DNA of 64,000 nt from Undibacterium_A arcticum (GTDB taxonomy: Bacteria; Pseudomonadota; Gammaproteobacteria; Burkholderiales; Burkholderiaceae_D), in the NCBI RefSeq assembly GCF_042660705.1, contig NZ_JBHSUQ010000001.1. One strand, written 5' to 3'. The position numbers and the translations under genes are program-made. The notes below the pieces were generated by a model. It was not told the origin of the DNA and did not search any database. It worked only from the letters and a program-made list of their open reading frames with translations. Of this stretch, positions 18,230 to 26,778 are shown in pieces (within the stretch, counting starts at the first letter, position 1; every line of letters begins with the position of its first letter).

Positions 18230-19786
18230 ATGGCCAACAACAGGTTATCCATGCGTAAAATCTTAGAAGTCCTTCGGCTGTTTTTTGAACTCGGCCGTTC
18301 CAAGCGGGAAATTGCCCGCGTCATCGGCGCCTCGCCAACCACGGTCAGCGACTACCTGTCGCGCATCAAGCTGGCTGGCCTAAGCTACCCCCTACCACCG
18401 GAGATGGACGAGCAGGCGCTTGACCGCTTGCTATTCCCTCCAAGCGAGCCATCGGCGGTGCAACGCCCCGAGCCCGACTGGGCGCAGGTACACGACGGCC
18501 TGCGCCGCAAGGGCGTGACGCTCGACCTGCTGTGGCAGGAGTACAAGTCCGAGCAGCCCGAAGGCTACCAGTACAGCGCCTTCTGCGGGCACTACCGGCG
18601 CTGGCGCCAGCGCCTGACCCTGTCGATGCGACAGACCCACACACCGGGAGAACGGCTGTTCCTCGACTATGCCGGCCAGACGGTGTCGGTCACGGACCAG
18701 CACAGCGGCGAAATCCGGGAGGCGCAGATCTTCGTTGCCGTGCTCGGGGCATCCAACTACACCTTCCTTGAAGCGACCTGGAGCCAGCAACTGCCGGACT
18801 GGATCGGCAGCCACGTGCGGGCCATGAACTTCTACGGAGGAACGACCGAACTATGGGTGCCAGACAACCTGCGCAGCGGCGTCACCAAGGCATCGCGCTA
18901 CGAGCCGGACATTAACCCCACCTACCAGGATCTGGCCAGCCACTACGAGGTGGGGGTGCTGCCGGCGCGGGCACGCAAGCCCAAGGACAAGGCCAAGGTC
19001 GAGAACGGCGTGCTGGTGGTCGAACGCTGGGTCCTGGCACGCCTGCGCCACCAGCGCTTCTTCAGCATCAACGAACTCAATCGCGTGCTGCGTGATCTGC
19101 TCACGGACCTGAACGCGCGCCCGTTCAAGAAGCTGCCAGGATGTCGCGCCAGCGCCTTCGCCGAGATGGACCAACCGGCACTGCGGCCCTTGCCAGAGAA
19201 GGCTTACGAGTACGCCGAATGGAAGCTGGCGCGGGTCGGCATCGACTACCACGTCGACGTCGGCGGGCATTACTACTCGGTGCCGTGCCAGTTCGCCCGC
19301 CAGCAGGTCGACGTGCGCACGACCGCCACGACGGTGGAGGTATTCCATCGCGGCACGCGACTGGCAAGCCATGTCCACTGCACCTTCAAGGGGCGGCACA
19401 CAACGATCGACGCGCACATGCCGCCGGCCCATCGGGCAGTCGCTGGGGTGACGGCGGAAACCCTGCGTAGCCAGGCGACCGCGATAGGGCCGCGTACGGA
19501 AGTGCTGATCGAGCGTCTGCTGCATCAGCGCCGCCACCCGCAGCAGGCGTTCCGCAGCTGCCTTGGCGTGTTGCGCCTTGGGCAGGAGTTTGGAACGGCA
19601 CGGCTGGAAGCGGCATGCGTGCGCGCGCTCAAGCACAACGCCGTGAGCTGGAAGAGCGTGCATTCAATCCTCAAGCATGGTCTGGACCAGCAGGTACAGG
19701 CGGCCGACCAGCGCGTACTGGATCTGCCTGAGCATGAGAATGTCCGCGGCGCCGCCTACTACCAAACCAGCTTGCACCTGCACTAA
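18230..19786 (+). CDS. istA: IS21-family transposase IstA
   Basis: A 518-residue DDE transposase. The N-terminus carries a helix-turn-helix (KREIARVIGASPTTVSDYLS, about residues 25-44). The integrase core shows LFLDYAG (Asp146), LWVPDNLRSGV (Asp212) and KDKAKVENGV (Glu258), a complete DDE triad. The C-terminal beta-barrel and basic tail are intact. A good ribosome site (GGAGAAAGG) precedes ATG 18230. It should be active in principle together with IstB, 24 bp downstream. Confidence 0.95.
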   Translation: MANNRLSMRKILEVLRLFFELGRSKREIARVIGASPTTVSDYLSRIKLAGLSYPLPPEMDEQALDRLLFPPSEPSAVQRPEPDWAQVHDGLRRKGVTLDLLWQEYKSEQPEGYQYSAFCGHYRRWRQRLTLSMRQTHTPGERLFLDYAGQTVSVTDQHSGEIREAQIFVAVLGASNYTFLEATWSQQLPDWIGSHVRAMNFYGGTTELWVPDNLRSGVTKASRYEPDINPTYQDLASHYEVGVLPARARKPKDKAKVENGVLVVERWVLARLRHQRFFSINELNRVLRDLLTDLNARPFKKLPGCRASAFAEMDQPALRPLPEKAYEYAEWKLARVGIDYHVDVGGHYYSVPCQFARQQVDVRTTATTVEVFHRGTRLASHVHCTFKGRHTTIDAHMPPAHRAVAGVTAETLRSQATAIGPRTEVLIERLLHQRRHPQQAFRSCLGVLRLGQEFGTARLEAACVRALKHNAVSWKSVHSILKHGLDQQVQAADQRVLDLPEHENVRGAAYYQTSLHLH

Positions 19787-19810
19787 CCACATCCCAAAAA
19801 AAGGACGACA

Positions 19811-20566
19811 ATGTTGAACCATCCCACCCACGAAAAAAAACTGAACCAGCTCAAGCTCTTTGGAATGGCGCGCGCCCTGACCGAACAAGCCAGTCTCGAT
19901 CTCGACCATCTTGGCTTCGAAGAGCGCCTTGGTCTGCTGATCGACCGCGAGACCACCGAGCGCGATGGACGCCTGCTGGCACAGCGCCTGTTGCGCGCAA
20001 AGCTCAAGCCCAACACCGCCGCCGAGGACACCGACTACCGTCACGCACGAGGCTTGGACAAGGCGCTGTTCCAGCGCCTGCTGGCCGGGCAGTGGCTGCG
20101 CGAAAAACAGAATGTGCTGCTCACCGGCCCGACGGGTGTCGGAAAGACTTGGCTCGCGTGCGCGTTGGCCCACCAGGCCTGCCGGCAGGGCTATAGCGCC
20201 TACTACGTTCGCCTGCCGCGCCTGCTCGACGAGCTGAGCATCGGTCGTGCCGACGGTCGTTACAGCAAGTTGCTCAAGCAGCTCGCCAAGGTCGACGTCC
20301 TGACGATCGACGACTGGGGACTGGCAGTGCTCGACGACGTGCACCGCCGCGACCTGCTGGAGGTGCTGGACGACCGCCACAACGCGCGTTCGACCATCGT
20401 GACCAGCCAGCTTCCGGTGGACCACTGGCATGCCGCCATCGGCGACGCCACGCTGGCCGATGCCATCCTCGACCGCCTGGTGCACAACGCGCATCAGCTG
20501 ACGCTGAAGGGCGAATCACTACGTAAAAAGCGTAGTCGATTGACAAACCAGCTCGCTCAGGAGTAA
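19811..20566 (+). CDS. istB: IS21-family helper ATPase IstB
   Basis: A 251-residue AAA+ ATPase related to DnaC. Walker A is GPTGVGKT at residues 106-113; Walker B is VDVLTIDDWG around 159-168; sensor regions follow (DDRHNARSTIVTSQLPVDHW). IstB loads on target DNA and directs IstA. Full length and intact, with the gene ending 35 bp before the right-end repeat array. Confidence 0.95.
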   Translation: MLNHPTHEKKLNQLKLFGMARALTEQASLDLDHLGFEERLGLLIDRETTERDGRLLAQRLLRAKLKPNTAAEDTDYRHARGLDKALFQRLLAGQWLREKQNVLLTGPTGVGKTWLACALAHQACRQGYSAYYVRLPRLLDELSIGRADGRYSKLLKQLAKVDVLTIDDWGLAVLDDVHRRDLLEVLDDRHNARSTIVTSQLPVDHWHAAIGDATLADAILDRLVHNAHQLTLKGESLRKKRSRLTNQLAQE

Positions 20567-20821
20567 AACCCAACTTCGACCCCGCGTCGTCGCGCCCGAA
20601 GTGTCCAGTTTGGCGTGGAATGCGTGTCCAGTTTGCGCTGGACCGCGTGTCCAGTTTGCGGCGGATTAGGCGTCCAGTTTGGCTGGATTACGCAGCAGCT
20701 GGCAGGTAGCTGTCAGCGATGGTGGAACATGCACCGACGAATTACGAATAATCGGCCAGAGCATCCGATGCTTTCTGCTTTTGTTTCGGGTTCGCCGGTG
20801 CGCCTGGGTTCAATAACGAAT

Positions 20822-22211
20822 ACTCAGGGCGTGCCGGTTTTCCGGCTTCCTATATTTGCTTCGCAGAACCCAAGCATGCATGTCTGTTGGTGCAATTGAT
20901 CATTTCTGGAGGGCATAATGAAGCCACGCTCCATTTCTTCGTTTACCGCGTATGTTGGTATTGACTGGGCTGACAGGAAGCACGATTTCTGTCTGCAGGC
21001 AAATGGATCCGATATCTGTGAATCAGGAACTCTTGAACATACCCCTGAAGCCATTGCCCAATGGGCGCAATCGCTTTACGATCGCTTCGGCGGCCCCATT
21101 GCCGTCTGCCTTGAACTTGCCAAGGGCCCGATCGTGTATGCGTTACAGCGATGCGATTTCTTCGTAATCTTCCCGGTCCACCCGTCAACACTGGCGCGCT
21201 ACCGGCAGGCCTTTGTTCCAAGCGGTGCCAAGGACGATCCGTCGGACGCAAAAAAAATGGCACTGGATCTTTTGCTGCGCCATCCCGAGCGGCTTGAACC
21301 ACTGAAGTCAACCAGTGCCGCCATGCGGACCCTGTCGACTCTGGTTGAAGAGCGTCGCCACCTAACTGACGGCGTGACAAGAATCACCAATCGCCTCACC
21401 AGTATCCTCAAACAGTATTACCCGCAAGCCCTGGACTGGTTTGAACATCGCAATACCATCATGTTCTGCGATTTCCTGAACCGCTGGCCAACCCTGGCGC
21501 ATGTCAGACGGGCACGAACAGCCACACTGGAGTCATTCTTCCACTCTCACAACTGTCGCCGAGAATACCTTGTCAGTGGGCGCATCAAAGGCATCCGTTC
21601 TGCAACAGCACTCACAGAAGATGAAGCCGTAATCCGTCCTGCGCGAATGATGGTTGAGACGTTGGTTGCCCAGTTGCGTGTGCTCCTTGAAGCCATTGAG
21701 CGCTTTGATGCAGAGATTGATGACGTCTCGCACTCATTGCCCGACTATGAACTGTTTGCCTCCCTCCCTGGGGCCGGTCCTATTCAAACCCCGCGGCTGT
21801 TGGTCGCCTTTGGTGAAGATCGCGCCCGTTATGCCAGTGCTGGGGAAATACAGCGCTATGCTGGCATCGCGCCGGTGCTCGAGCGTAGTGGCAACAAATG
21901 CTGGGTCCATTGGCGCTTTGCCTGTTCGACGTTTCTGCGACAGACCTTCGTTGAATGGGCGGGATCCACCATTCCACGCTCTTATTGGGCTGGAGCCTAC
22001 TACCAACAGCAGCGAAGCAAAGGCTGTTCACACGGCGTCGCTGTTCGGGCGCTTGCGTTCAAGTGGATACGCATACTCTACAAGATGTGGAAGACGAGAA
22101 CTTGCTATGACGAATCTACTTACTTGAACGCGCTGAAAAAACACGGGTCGCCATTAGTAGTCACTGCTACGGCACAAATGGTAAATTCTCCTTGACGATT
22201 GACTCAGGGCG
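20822..22211 (+). mobile_element. IS110-family insertion sequence (ends provisional)
   Basis: Consists of one transposase gene with flanking non-coding DNA. IS110 elements lack inverted repeats, so ends are hard to place. The 10-base string ACTCAGGGCG occurs at 20822-20831 and again at 22202-22211, just outside both ends of the gene; I use it as a tentative boundary. The left non-coding segment may extend back to the IS21 end near 20700. Confidence 0.5.
20918..22195 (+). CDS. IS110-family transposase/recombinase
   Basis: A 425-residue DEDD recombinase. The N-terminal RuvC-like domain has VGIDWADRKHDF (Asp16), VCLELAKG (Glu66) and KDDPSDAKK (Asp107 and Asp110). The C-terminal Tnp20 domain has FASLPGAGPIQTPRLLVAFG and YASAGEIQRYAGIAPVLERS with the catalytic serine region. 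A strong ribosome site (GGAGGG) precedes ATG 20918. IS110 enzymes use a structured non-coding bridge RNA from the element flank to pair donor and target. Intact. Confidence 0.93.
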   Translation: MKPRSISSFTAYVGIDWADRKHDFCLQANGSDICESGTLEHTPEAIAQWAQSLYDRFGGPIAVCLELAKGPIVYALQRCDFFVIFPVHPSTLARYRQAFVPSGAKDDPSDAKKMALDLLLRHPERLEPLKSTSAAMRTLSTLVEERRHLTDGVTRITNRLTSILKQYYPQALDWFEHRNTIMFCDFLNRWPTLAHVRRARTATLESFFHSHNCRREYLVSGRIKGIRSATALTEDEAVIRPARMMVETLVAQLRVLLEAIERFDAEIDDVSHSLPDYELFASLPGAGPIQTPRLLVAFGEDRARYASAGEIQRYAGIAPVLERSGNKCWVHWRFACSTFLRQTFVEWAGSTIPRSYWAGAYYQQQRSKGCSHGVAVRALAFKWIRILYKMWKTRTCYDESTYLNALKKHGSPLVVTATAQMVNSP

Positions 22212-22303
22212 AAATATAGATAGTCCGTTCAGTATCTACCATGGTAAGACCAATGCGGAGAGCCACGCGTCGCGCGGCACCACTTTCGCTCTTTCCTTCT
22301 TCT

Positions 22304-22783
22304 TCAGTTTGCCGAAGGTGACCCTGGGAGCGCGCGACCGGTTTCGAGCAGCGTCTTGAGATTCGAAAGAACCTTCGGCCAGCCGCCCGATATGCCCGCG
22401 AGCATCTGGGGGTCGCGCTCGAGGTCCTCATGCGTGACCGTCAAACGAACGAGCCCGTCGCTGTGCGGCTCGATATCGAATGCAACACGTGAATGTTTCG
22501 ATTCGTCCTCGGCATCGTTCGGCCTGGCCCATGTGAAAACCAGGCGGCGTGGAGGCGTGCTCTCGACGACCTTGCCGACAATGTTGACCGTGCGCGCATC
22601 GTCCAGGCGTTGGTGCTCCCATCGAGAACCGGGCCTCCAATCCGACAGGTTCACATTTCCAGGGCAATCCGCATTCAGACCACACCAGTACTTGCGCATC
22701 ACGTCTGGGTCGACCAACGCCTGCCACACCTTCTCCGGCGTCGTCGCGATGTAGGTCACGTACACGAAATCAGGTTTTGTCAT
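22304..22783 (-). CDS. SRPBCC (AHSA1-like) domain protein
   Basis: A 159-residue START/Bet v1-like fold: VYVTYIATTPEKVWQALVDP, KYWCGLNADC, SDWRPGSRWEHQR, VVESTPPRRLVFTWA, LTVTHEDLE and SGGWPKVLSNLKTLLETG. I chose ATG 22783 (8 nt after GGAAGG); it overlaps the 3' end of the arsR gene by 14 bp, implying coupling. These proteins pair with ArsR regulators in small operons; a hydrophobic ligand is likely but unknown. Confidence 0.85.
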   Translation of the reverse strand: MTKPDFVYVTYIATTPEKVWQALVDPDVMRKYWCGLNADCPGNVNLSDWRPGSRWEHQRLDDARTVNIVGKVVESTPPRRLVFTWARPNDAEDESKHSRVAFDIEPHSDGLVRLTVTHEDLERDPQMLAGISGGWPKVLSNLKTLLETGRALPGSPSAN

Positions 22784-23098
22784 TGTCATCACCTTCCAGT
22801 TTCTTCTTGAGGTCGCGCAACGCATCGAGGCGGCTGCGCTCGAACTTTGCGATCCAGCGCGTGTGAATCTCGTGCAGCGGCACAGGGTTGAGGTAGTGGA
22901 GCTTTCTCGACCCTGCCACACGATGGCGACAAGGTTTGCTTCCTCGAGCTGTTGCAAGTGCTGTGTCACGGCCTGCCGTGTCATGTCCATGTGCTCACAG
23001 AGTGCTGTCAGCGTCTGGCCGTTCTCGCGATGCAGCAGGTCAAGCAGGCGCCTGCGGCCCGGGTCAGCCAGCGCCTTGAAGACTTTGTCGATGTCCAA
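22770..23098 (-). CDS. ArsR-family transcriptional regulator (frameshifted)
   Basis: MDIDKVFKALADPGRRRLLD, then the winged helix NGQTLTALCEHMDMTRQAVT and QHLQQLEEANLVAIVWQGRE in one frame; the conserved ending KLHYLNPVPLHEIHTRWIAK and SRLDALRDLKKKLEGDD is in another. A fourth A in the run at 22903-22905 would read GREKLHYLNP and rejoin them, giving about 109 residues. The start is a TTG at 23098 after AAGG, 7 bp from the upstream SRPBCC stop. No metal-binding Cys pair is visible; this subgroup partners SRPBCC proteins and probably autoregulates the operon. Confidence 0.8.
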
Positions 23099-23105
23099 GA
23101 GCCTT

Positions 23106-23555
23106 TCAGTTCCAGTTGTCGATCTTGATGTCGTTGGGGTTGGGAGCACCTTTCCCGGTTTCCAGAAGCGACTTCAAGCTCATCAGAAAAATCGCCCACT
23201 TGGTGCTGCAGTGGTGCATGAATTCCACCGGCTCCTTCCAGTCCTGGTGTTTGAAGAGGACGATGGAATATTCGCCATCTTGTTTGAGCTCCCAACTGAT
23301 CTTGGTGCCGATCCATTCTGCGGGCCCGTCGACCACTTGCCATAGCACACGCTTGGCGGGATGAAGCTCAAGAACCTTCATGTCGAAGCCGCCGACGTCG
23401 GAGCCGCCGGCGCTGAAGCGGAACACTCCGCCGACTTTGCTTTCCCCTTGCGTGTTGTTCGTCCACCAGGCGGCAAGGCCGTCACGCGTGCTCAATGCTT
23501 TATAGACTTCATCCAGGGACGATTTAATTCCGACTCTGTGCAGGATATCCACCAT
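23106..23555 (-). CDS. SRPBCC (AHSA1-like) domain protein, first gene of the operon
   Basis: A 149-residue protein: VDILHRVGIKSSLDEVYKAL, GLAAWWTNNTQGESKVGGVF, WIGTKISWELKQDGEYSIVL, WAIFLMSLKSLLETGKG. The conserved tryptophans and C-terminal helix are of the AHSA1/polyketide-cyclase type. AAGGAG lies 6-7 nt before ATG 23555. It leads the three-gene SRPBCC-ArsR-SRPBCC operon; the two SRPBCC proteins share the ending SLLETG and probably arose by duplication. Confidence 0.87.
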   Translation of the reverse strand: MVDILHRVGIKSSLDEVYKALSTRDGLAAWWTNNTQGESKVGGVFRFSAGGSDVGGFDMKVLELHPAKRVLWQVVDGPAEWIGTKISWELKQDGEYSIVLFKHQDWKEPVEFMHHCSTKWAIFLMSLKSLLETGKGAPNPNDIKIDNWN

Positions 23556-24001
23556 GATTTCTCCTTACGGGTTGATCGAAACGACTGCGTGCGTTGTCAT
23601 GGAAAAAATCTCCTGGCGTCAGCCGTCGCATTGAAGACCTTTTCCGATATCCATTATATGCAAGCATTTGCTTGCATATCAAGCGAAAAAACGCTGCCGT
23701 ACGGCGTCTCCAGGCCGAACGCGTAGTGCTCGAAAATCGGCAGCACGGCGATGGCATTGCTGATACGCCCACTCGGCCTGCCTGGCGGGCGCCAGACTTC
23801 TGGCCGGGAGTGTGAGCTCGCGCACCGAACTCGAAGGGCGGCTTACATCGGCAGAGCAGACATTGACGACTGGAAGTCAACTACGGCAATGGGTCGCGAA
23901 GCGCCTTCTGATTGTCGGGCGCTTGGCCGCCAACTCCGGACCTTCGCGCACACGACCAATATGTTGTTGCCTTTGCAATTTTTCCCCAGCACGGACTATC
24001 T
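23556..24001. other. Non-coding region left of the Tn3-ended cassette
   Basis: A 446-bp stretch with no supportable gene. It carries the operon promoter near its left end and, at the right end, the TATCT target duplication (23997-24001) of the adjacent cassette. Open frames exist but look non-coding. Confidence 0.4.
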
Positions 24002-24052
24002 GGGGTCGTTTCAGAAAACGGAAATATCGCGCTTGTCCGCCAGCAACTTTGC

Positions 24053-25483
24053 TTATGGAGCAATTGCCCGATTGCGTAATGTGCGGCGGTAAGCGCCAAT
24101 CGCGATGGCGAGCGCGACGACGATCAGAATCTCCGCGACTGCGAACGTGATACGCATACCGGCGGCAATGGCATCGGGACGCGCCATTGTGATGTTGATC
24201 GTCGCCGATGCGAGCGCGAATACTGCGCCCATAGCAGACGCACCGGTAATGAGTCCGAGATTGCGTGACAGGCTGAGCATGCCGGAAATGACGCCGCGTT
24301 GGTCAGGGCCGATATCTGTCATGACTGCGGTGTTGTTGGCCGCCTGGAACAGTGCATAGCTGGCGGTGATGCAGACGATGGGGGTGATGTATCCAGCTAT
24401 GCCGAATGTCGCTGGTACGAAGGATAGAACGAGGCAACCGGCCGCTATTCCGATGAGCCCAGCGATGGTCATGCGTTGTGCGCCAAAACGGTCCACTATG
24501 CGGCCCGCCGGCACGCCGGTCAGCGCGGCGACAAGCGGGCCGACCGATAAGACGAGTCCAACAAGAGCGGCTTCGAGCCCGAGCGCACGAGAGAGATAGA
24601 ACGGTCCGACCACCAGGGTCGACATCATCACCGTCGAGACGAGCGTGCTCATGGCGAGGCTCGCACTCAGAACTGGATTGCGGAACATCGCCAATCGGAT
24701 CAAAGGTGATGCGGCTTTTGCCTCCGCCTTTTCCTCGATTCGCACGAAAAGGGCGACTCCGAGGACGGCTGCCAACAGCAGAGCCATGTTGAGCGCACCG
24801 AATCTGCCCCGTCCGATTGTCATGGCAAGCGCATAAGCCGCGAGCGTAAGAGCAAGCACCAGCATGCCCGTATTGTCGAAGCTGGCCCCGAAGCTGGCCC
24901 GACCTGCCTTCGGTTTCTGGCGATCAACGGGCAGGTAACGATGCGCGAGAAGAAAATTCAGGATACCCAGCGGAACGTTGACGAGGAAGATCGCACGCCA
25001 ACCGAGACCGGCGATCAGAAGGCCGCCGAGCGATGGGCCCAGGGTGGTGCCAATCGCGGACATCGTTCCGAGCAATCCCATGGTGCTACCGGTCTTTTCT
25101 TTTGGAACCGTCTCACTGACACACGCCATGGTGAGAGCCATCATGACGGCTGCTCCGAGGCCCTGCGCCGCCCGGGCGGCAATTAGAAACCAGAGCGTGG
25201 GGGCGACGCCGCACAGTACCGAGGCCACTGTGAACAGGACGATTCCGGCAAGGAGCAACCGGCGGCGGCCGGTGATGTCACTGAACCTTCCGACGCCGAC
25301 GATCAGGGTGGTGATGGCAAGGAGATAAGCGAGGACGATCCACTGGACTGCCTGGAAGGAGGCGGTGAACGCTTGTGCCAACGTCGGCAAGCCAGCATTG
25401 GCGATGCTGGTATCAAGCGAGGGCATCAACATGGATAGAGAGAGGCTGGCCAGCGCCCAGCGAACCGACGGAGTGCCTGCCAC
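24053..25483 (-). CDS. MFS drug-efflux-type transporter (DHA2/EmrB-QacA-like)
   Basis: A 476-residue membrane protein with about 14 helices. Motif A is GRFSDITGRRRLLLAG; motif C region is GPSLGGLLIAGLGWRAIFLVN, and LPTLAQAFTASFQAVQWIVL is the start of the DHA2 pattern. It likely exports a drug or metabolite by proton antiport. The start at 25483 faces the LysR gene, 196 bp away, a standard regulator/target arrangement. It is cargo of the Tn3-ended cassette; its stop is 50 bp inside the left end. Confidence 0.87.
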   Translation of the reverse strand: MAGTPSVRWALASLSLSMLMPSLDTSIANAGLPTLAQAFTASFQAVQWIVLAYLLAITTLIVGVGRFSDITGRRRLLLAGIVLFTVASVLCGVAPTLWFLIAARAAQGLGAAVMMALTMACVSETVPKEKTGSTMGLLGTMSAIGTTLGPSLGGLLIAGLGWRAIFLVNVPLGILNFLLAHRYLPVDRQKPKAGRASFGASFDNTGMLVLALTLAAYALAMTIGRGRFGALNMALLLAAVLGVALFVRIEEKAEAKAASPLIRLAMFRNPVLSASLAMSTLVSTVMMSTLVVGPFYLSRALGLEAALVGLVLSVGPLVAALTGVPAGRIVDRFGAQRMTIAGLIGIAAGCLVLSFVPATFGIAGYITPIVCITASYALFQAANNTAVMTDIGPDQRGVISGMLSLSRNLGLITGASAMGAVFALASATINITMARPDAIAAGMRITFAVAEILIVVALAIAIGAYRRTLRNRAIAP

Positions 25484-25530
25484 GCTTCCGGCACTTCCAG
25501 CTACTACCTCATCTCGTTTGCAATGATAGT

Positions 25531-25543
25531 GTTCAAAATGAAC
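25531..25543. promoter_or_regulatory. Palindrome, likely regulator operator
   Basis: GTTCAAAATGAAC, a perfect inverted repeat with 3-bp spacer, lies 47 bp upstream of the MFS start and in the divergent promoter region. It contains a T-N11-A core as used by LysR proteins. Confidence 0.45.
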
Positions 25544-25679
25544 TCCGCTTTTTTGGCAACTCTCGAAATGGAGCTATCCGAATCATGCCCTCTTGTTTGA
25601 CATGGCGGAAGACGCACCATTTGCACTTTATTCGTGCGTTTGACGCCATATCAAAAACAAATTGCGCTAAAATCAACGC

Positions 25680-26576
25680 ATGTCGACCCCAGATTTCAAC
25701 TTGCTTGTCACTCTTGATGCGGTGCTCGCAGAAGGGAGTGTTGCGCGCGCAGCCCAACGGTTGCGGCTTAGCCCGTCGGCGATGAGCCGCGCGCTTGCGC
25801 GATTGCGAGAGACGACAGGCGATCCACTGTTGGTCAGAGCCGGACGAGGTCTCGTTCCCACACCCCGAGCGCTCGAACTGCGCGAGCGGGTCAGCCAGCT
25901 CGTTCAGGATGCAGAAGCGGTTCTCCGTCCTGCCGAGAAGCTCAACCTCAAACAGCTCGTCAGAACGTTCACGCTGCGTACCCGCGAAGGCTTTGTTGAG
26001 AACTTCGGACCGGGTCTCATTGCTCGCGTCGGCGAGGAGGCTCCTGGCGTGCGGCTCTGCTTCGTGCAGAAACCAAACAAAGAGAGCACGTCTCTTCGCG
26101 ACGGGACCGTCGATCTGGAGACTGGCGTGGTGGGGAAGACGACTGGTCCGGAGGTTCGTGCACACGCGTTGTTCAGGGATCGTTTCATTGGCGTCGTGCG
26201 AATGGGGCACGCGCTGAGCGAGGGCAAGATCACGCCTTCCCGTTATGCGAGAGGCAGGCACATCTGCGTCTCGCGGCGGGGTCTCGACAAGGGACCGATT
26301 GATGAAGCCTTGCAACCGTTCGGGCTGGAACGGGAGATCGTCACGATCGTCGGTAGCTTTTCGACCGCACTGGCGCTAGCTCGCGCCTCCGACCTGATCG
26401 CTAGTGTTCCCGAACGCCAAACCGGAAACCTGCGCGCTGGAATGCATAGTTTTCCCCTTCCGGTCCCCGCGCCGGAGATCACGATTTCATTGCTCTGGCA
26501 CCCGCGGCTGGATGCCGATCTAGCGCATCGCTGGTTGCGCGGCCTCGTTCTGGATACCTGCGCGGCGATCCGCTGA
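25680..26576 (+). CDS. LysR-family transcriptional regulator
   Basis: A 298-residue LysR protein. The winged helix spans FNLLVTLDAVLAEGSVARAA and RLRLSPSAMSRALARLRETT; the substrate-binding half follows (FTLRTREGFVENFGPGLIAR, RFIGVVRMGHAL, RLDADLAHRWLRGLV). It is divergent from the MFS gene and is its probable local regulator. The inducer is unknown. Intact. Confidence 0.9.
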   Translation: MSTPDFNLLVTLDAVLAEGSVARAAQRLRLSPSAMSRALARLRETTGDPLLVRAGRGLVPTPRALELRERVSQLVQDAEAVLRPAEKLNLKQLVRTFTLRTREGFVENFGPGLIARVGEEAPGVRLCFVQKPNKESTSLRDGTVDLETGVVGKTTGPEVRAHALFRDRFIGVVRMGHALSEGKITPSRYARGRHICVSRRGLDKGPIDEALQPFGLEREIVTIVGSFSTALALARASDLIASVPERQTGNLRAGMHSFPLPVPAPEITISLLWHPRLDADLAHRWLRGLVLDTCAAIR

Positions 26577-26667
26577 AGGGGTAAGTCTCCCGCAGTCAGA
26601 GTGCTATAGCGTGGACATAGTGGTGGAGCAGGGAATTAGCGCGGCATGCCGCGCCCCTGCGTAACGG

Positions 26668-26690
26668 GCCTGCCTTGTAAGGCAGGCTTC
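26668..26690 (+). terminator. Hairpin terminator after the LysR gene
   Basis: GCCTGCCTT at 26668-26676, a 2-base loop and the perfect complement at 26679-26687, followed by a short pyrimidine-rich stretch. It lies 92 bp after the LysR stop and inside the cassette. Confidence 0.55.
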
Positions 26691-26778
26691 CGTTTCCCGA
26701 GCGACAAATCTTCATTTGCGAGGGCTGCAACCGGCTTAGCGTGCTTAAATTTCCGTTTCTGAGACGACCCCTATCTGA

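Larger units (their letters stand above)
18051..20681 (+). mobile_element. IS21-family insertion sequence
   Basis: Contains istA and istB in the standard order. The left flank holds five copies of CAAACTGGACA starting at 18051, 18074, 18097, 18120 and 18143. The right flank holds four inverted copies starting at 20602, 20625, 20648 and 20671 (the last with one mismatch). All are at exactly 23-bp period and are the expected multiple transposase-binding sites of IS21 ends. The stated limits are the outermost repeats; the true tips lie a few to some 40 bp further out. I found no target duplication. Confidence 0.88.
24002..26771. mobile_element. Transposase-less cassette with Tn3-family-like ends
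   Basis: The left end reads GGGGTCGTTTCAGAAAACGG from 24002 inward. The right end, read inward on the minus strand from 26771, is GGGGTCGTCTCAGAAACGG followed by GAAATTTAAGCACGCTAAG-like sequence, which resembles the 38-bp inverted repeat of the Tn21 branch of Tn3 transposons. The element is flanked on both sides by TATCT (23997-24001 and 26772-26776), the 5-bp duplication typical of Tn3. It carries only the MFS and LysR genes, so it must have been moved by a transposase in trans or has lost its own. Confidence 0.85.

Noticed and set aside
22304..23149. A natural ArsR-SRPBCC fusion protein
   Set aside because: The conserved ArsR ending is present in another frame; the apparent fusion comes from one missing A at 22903-22905.
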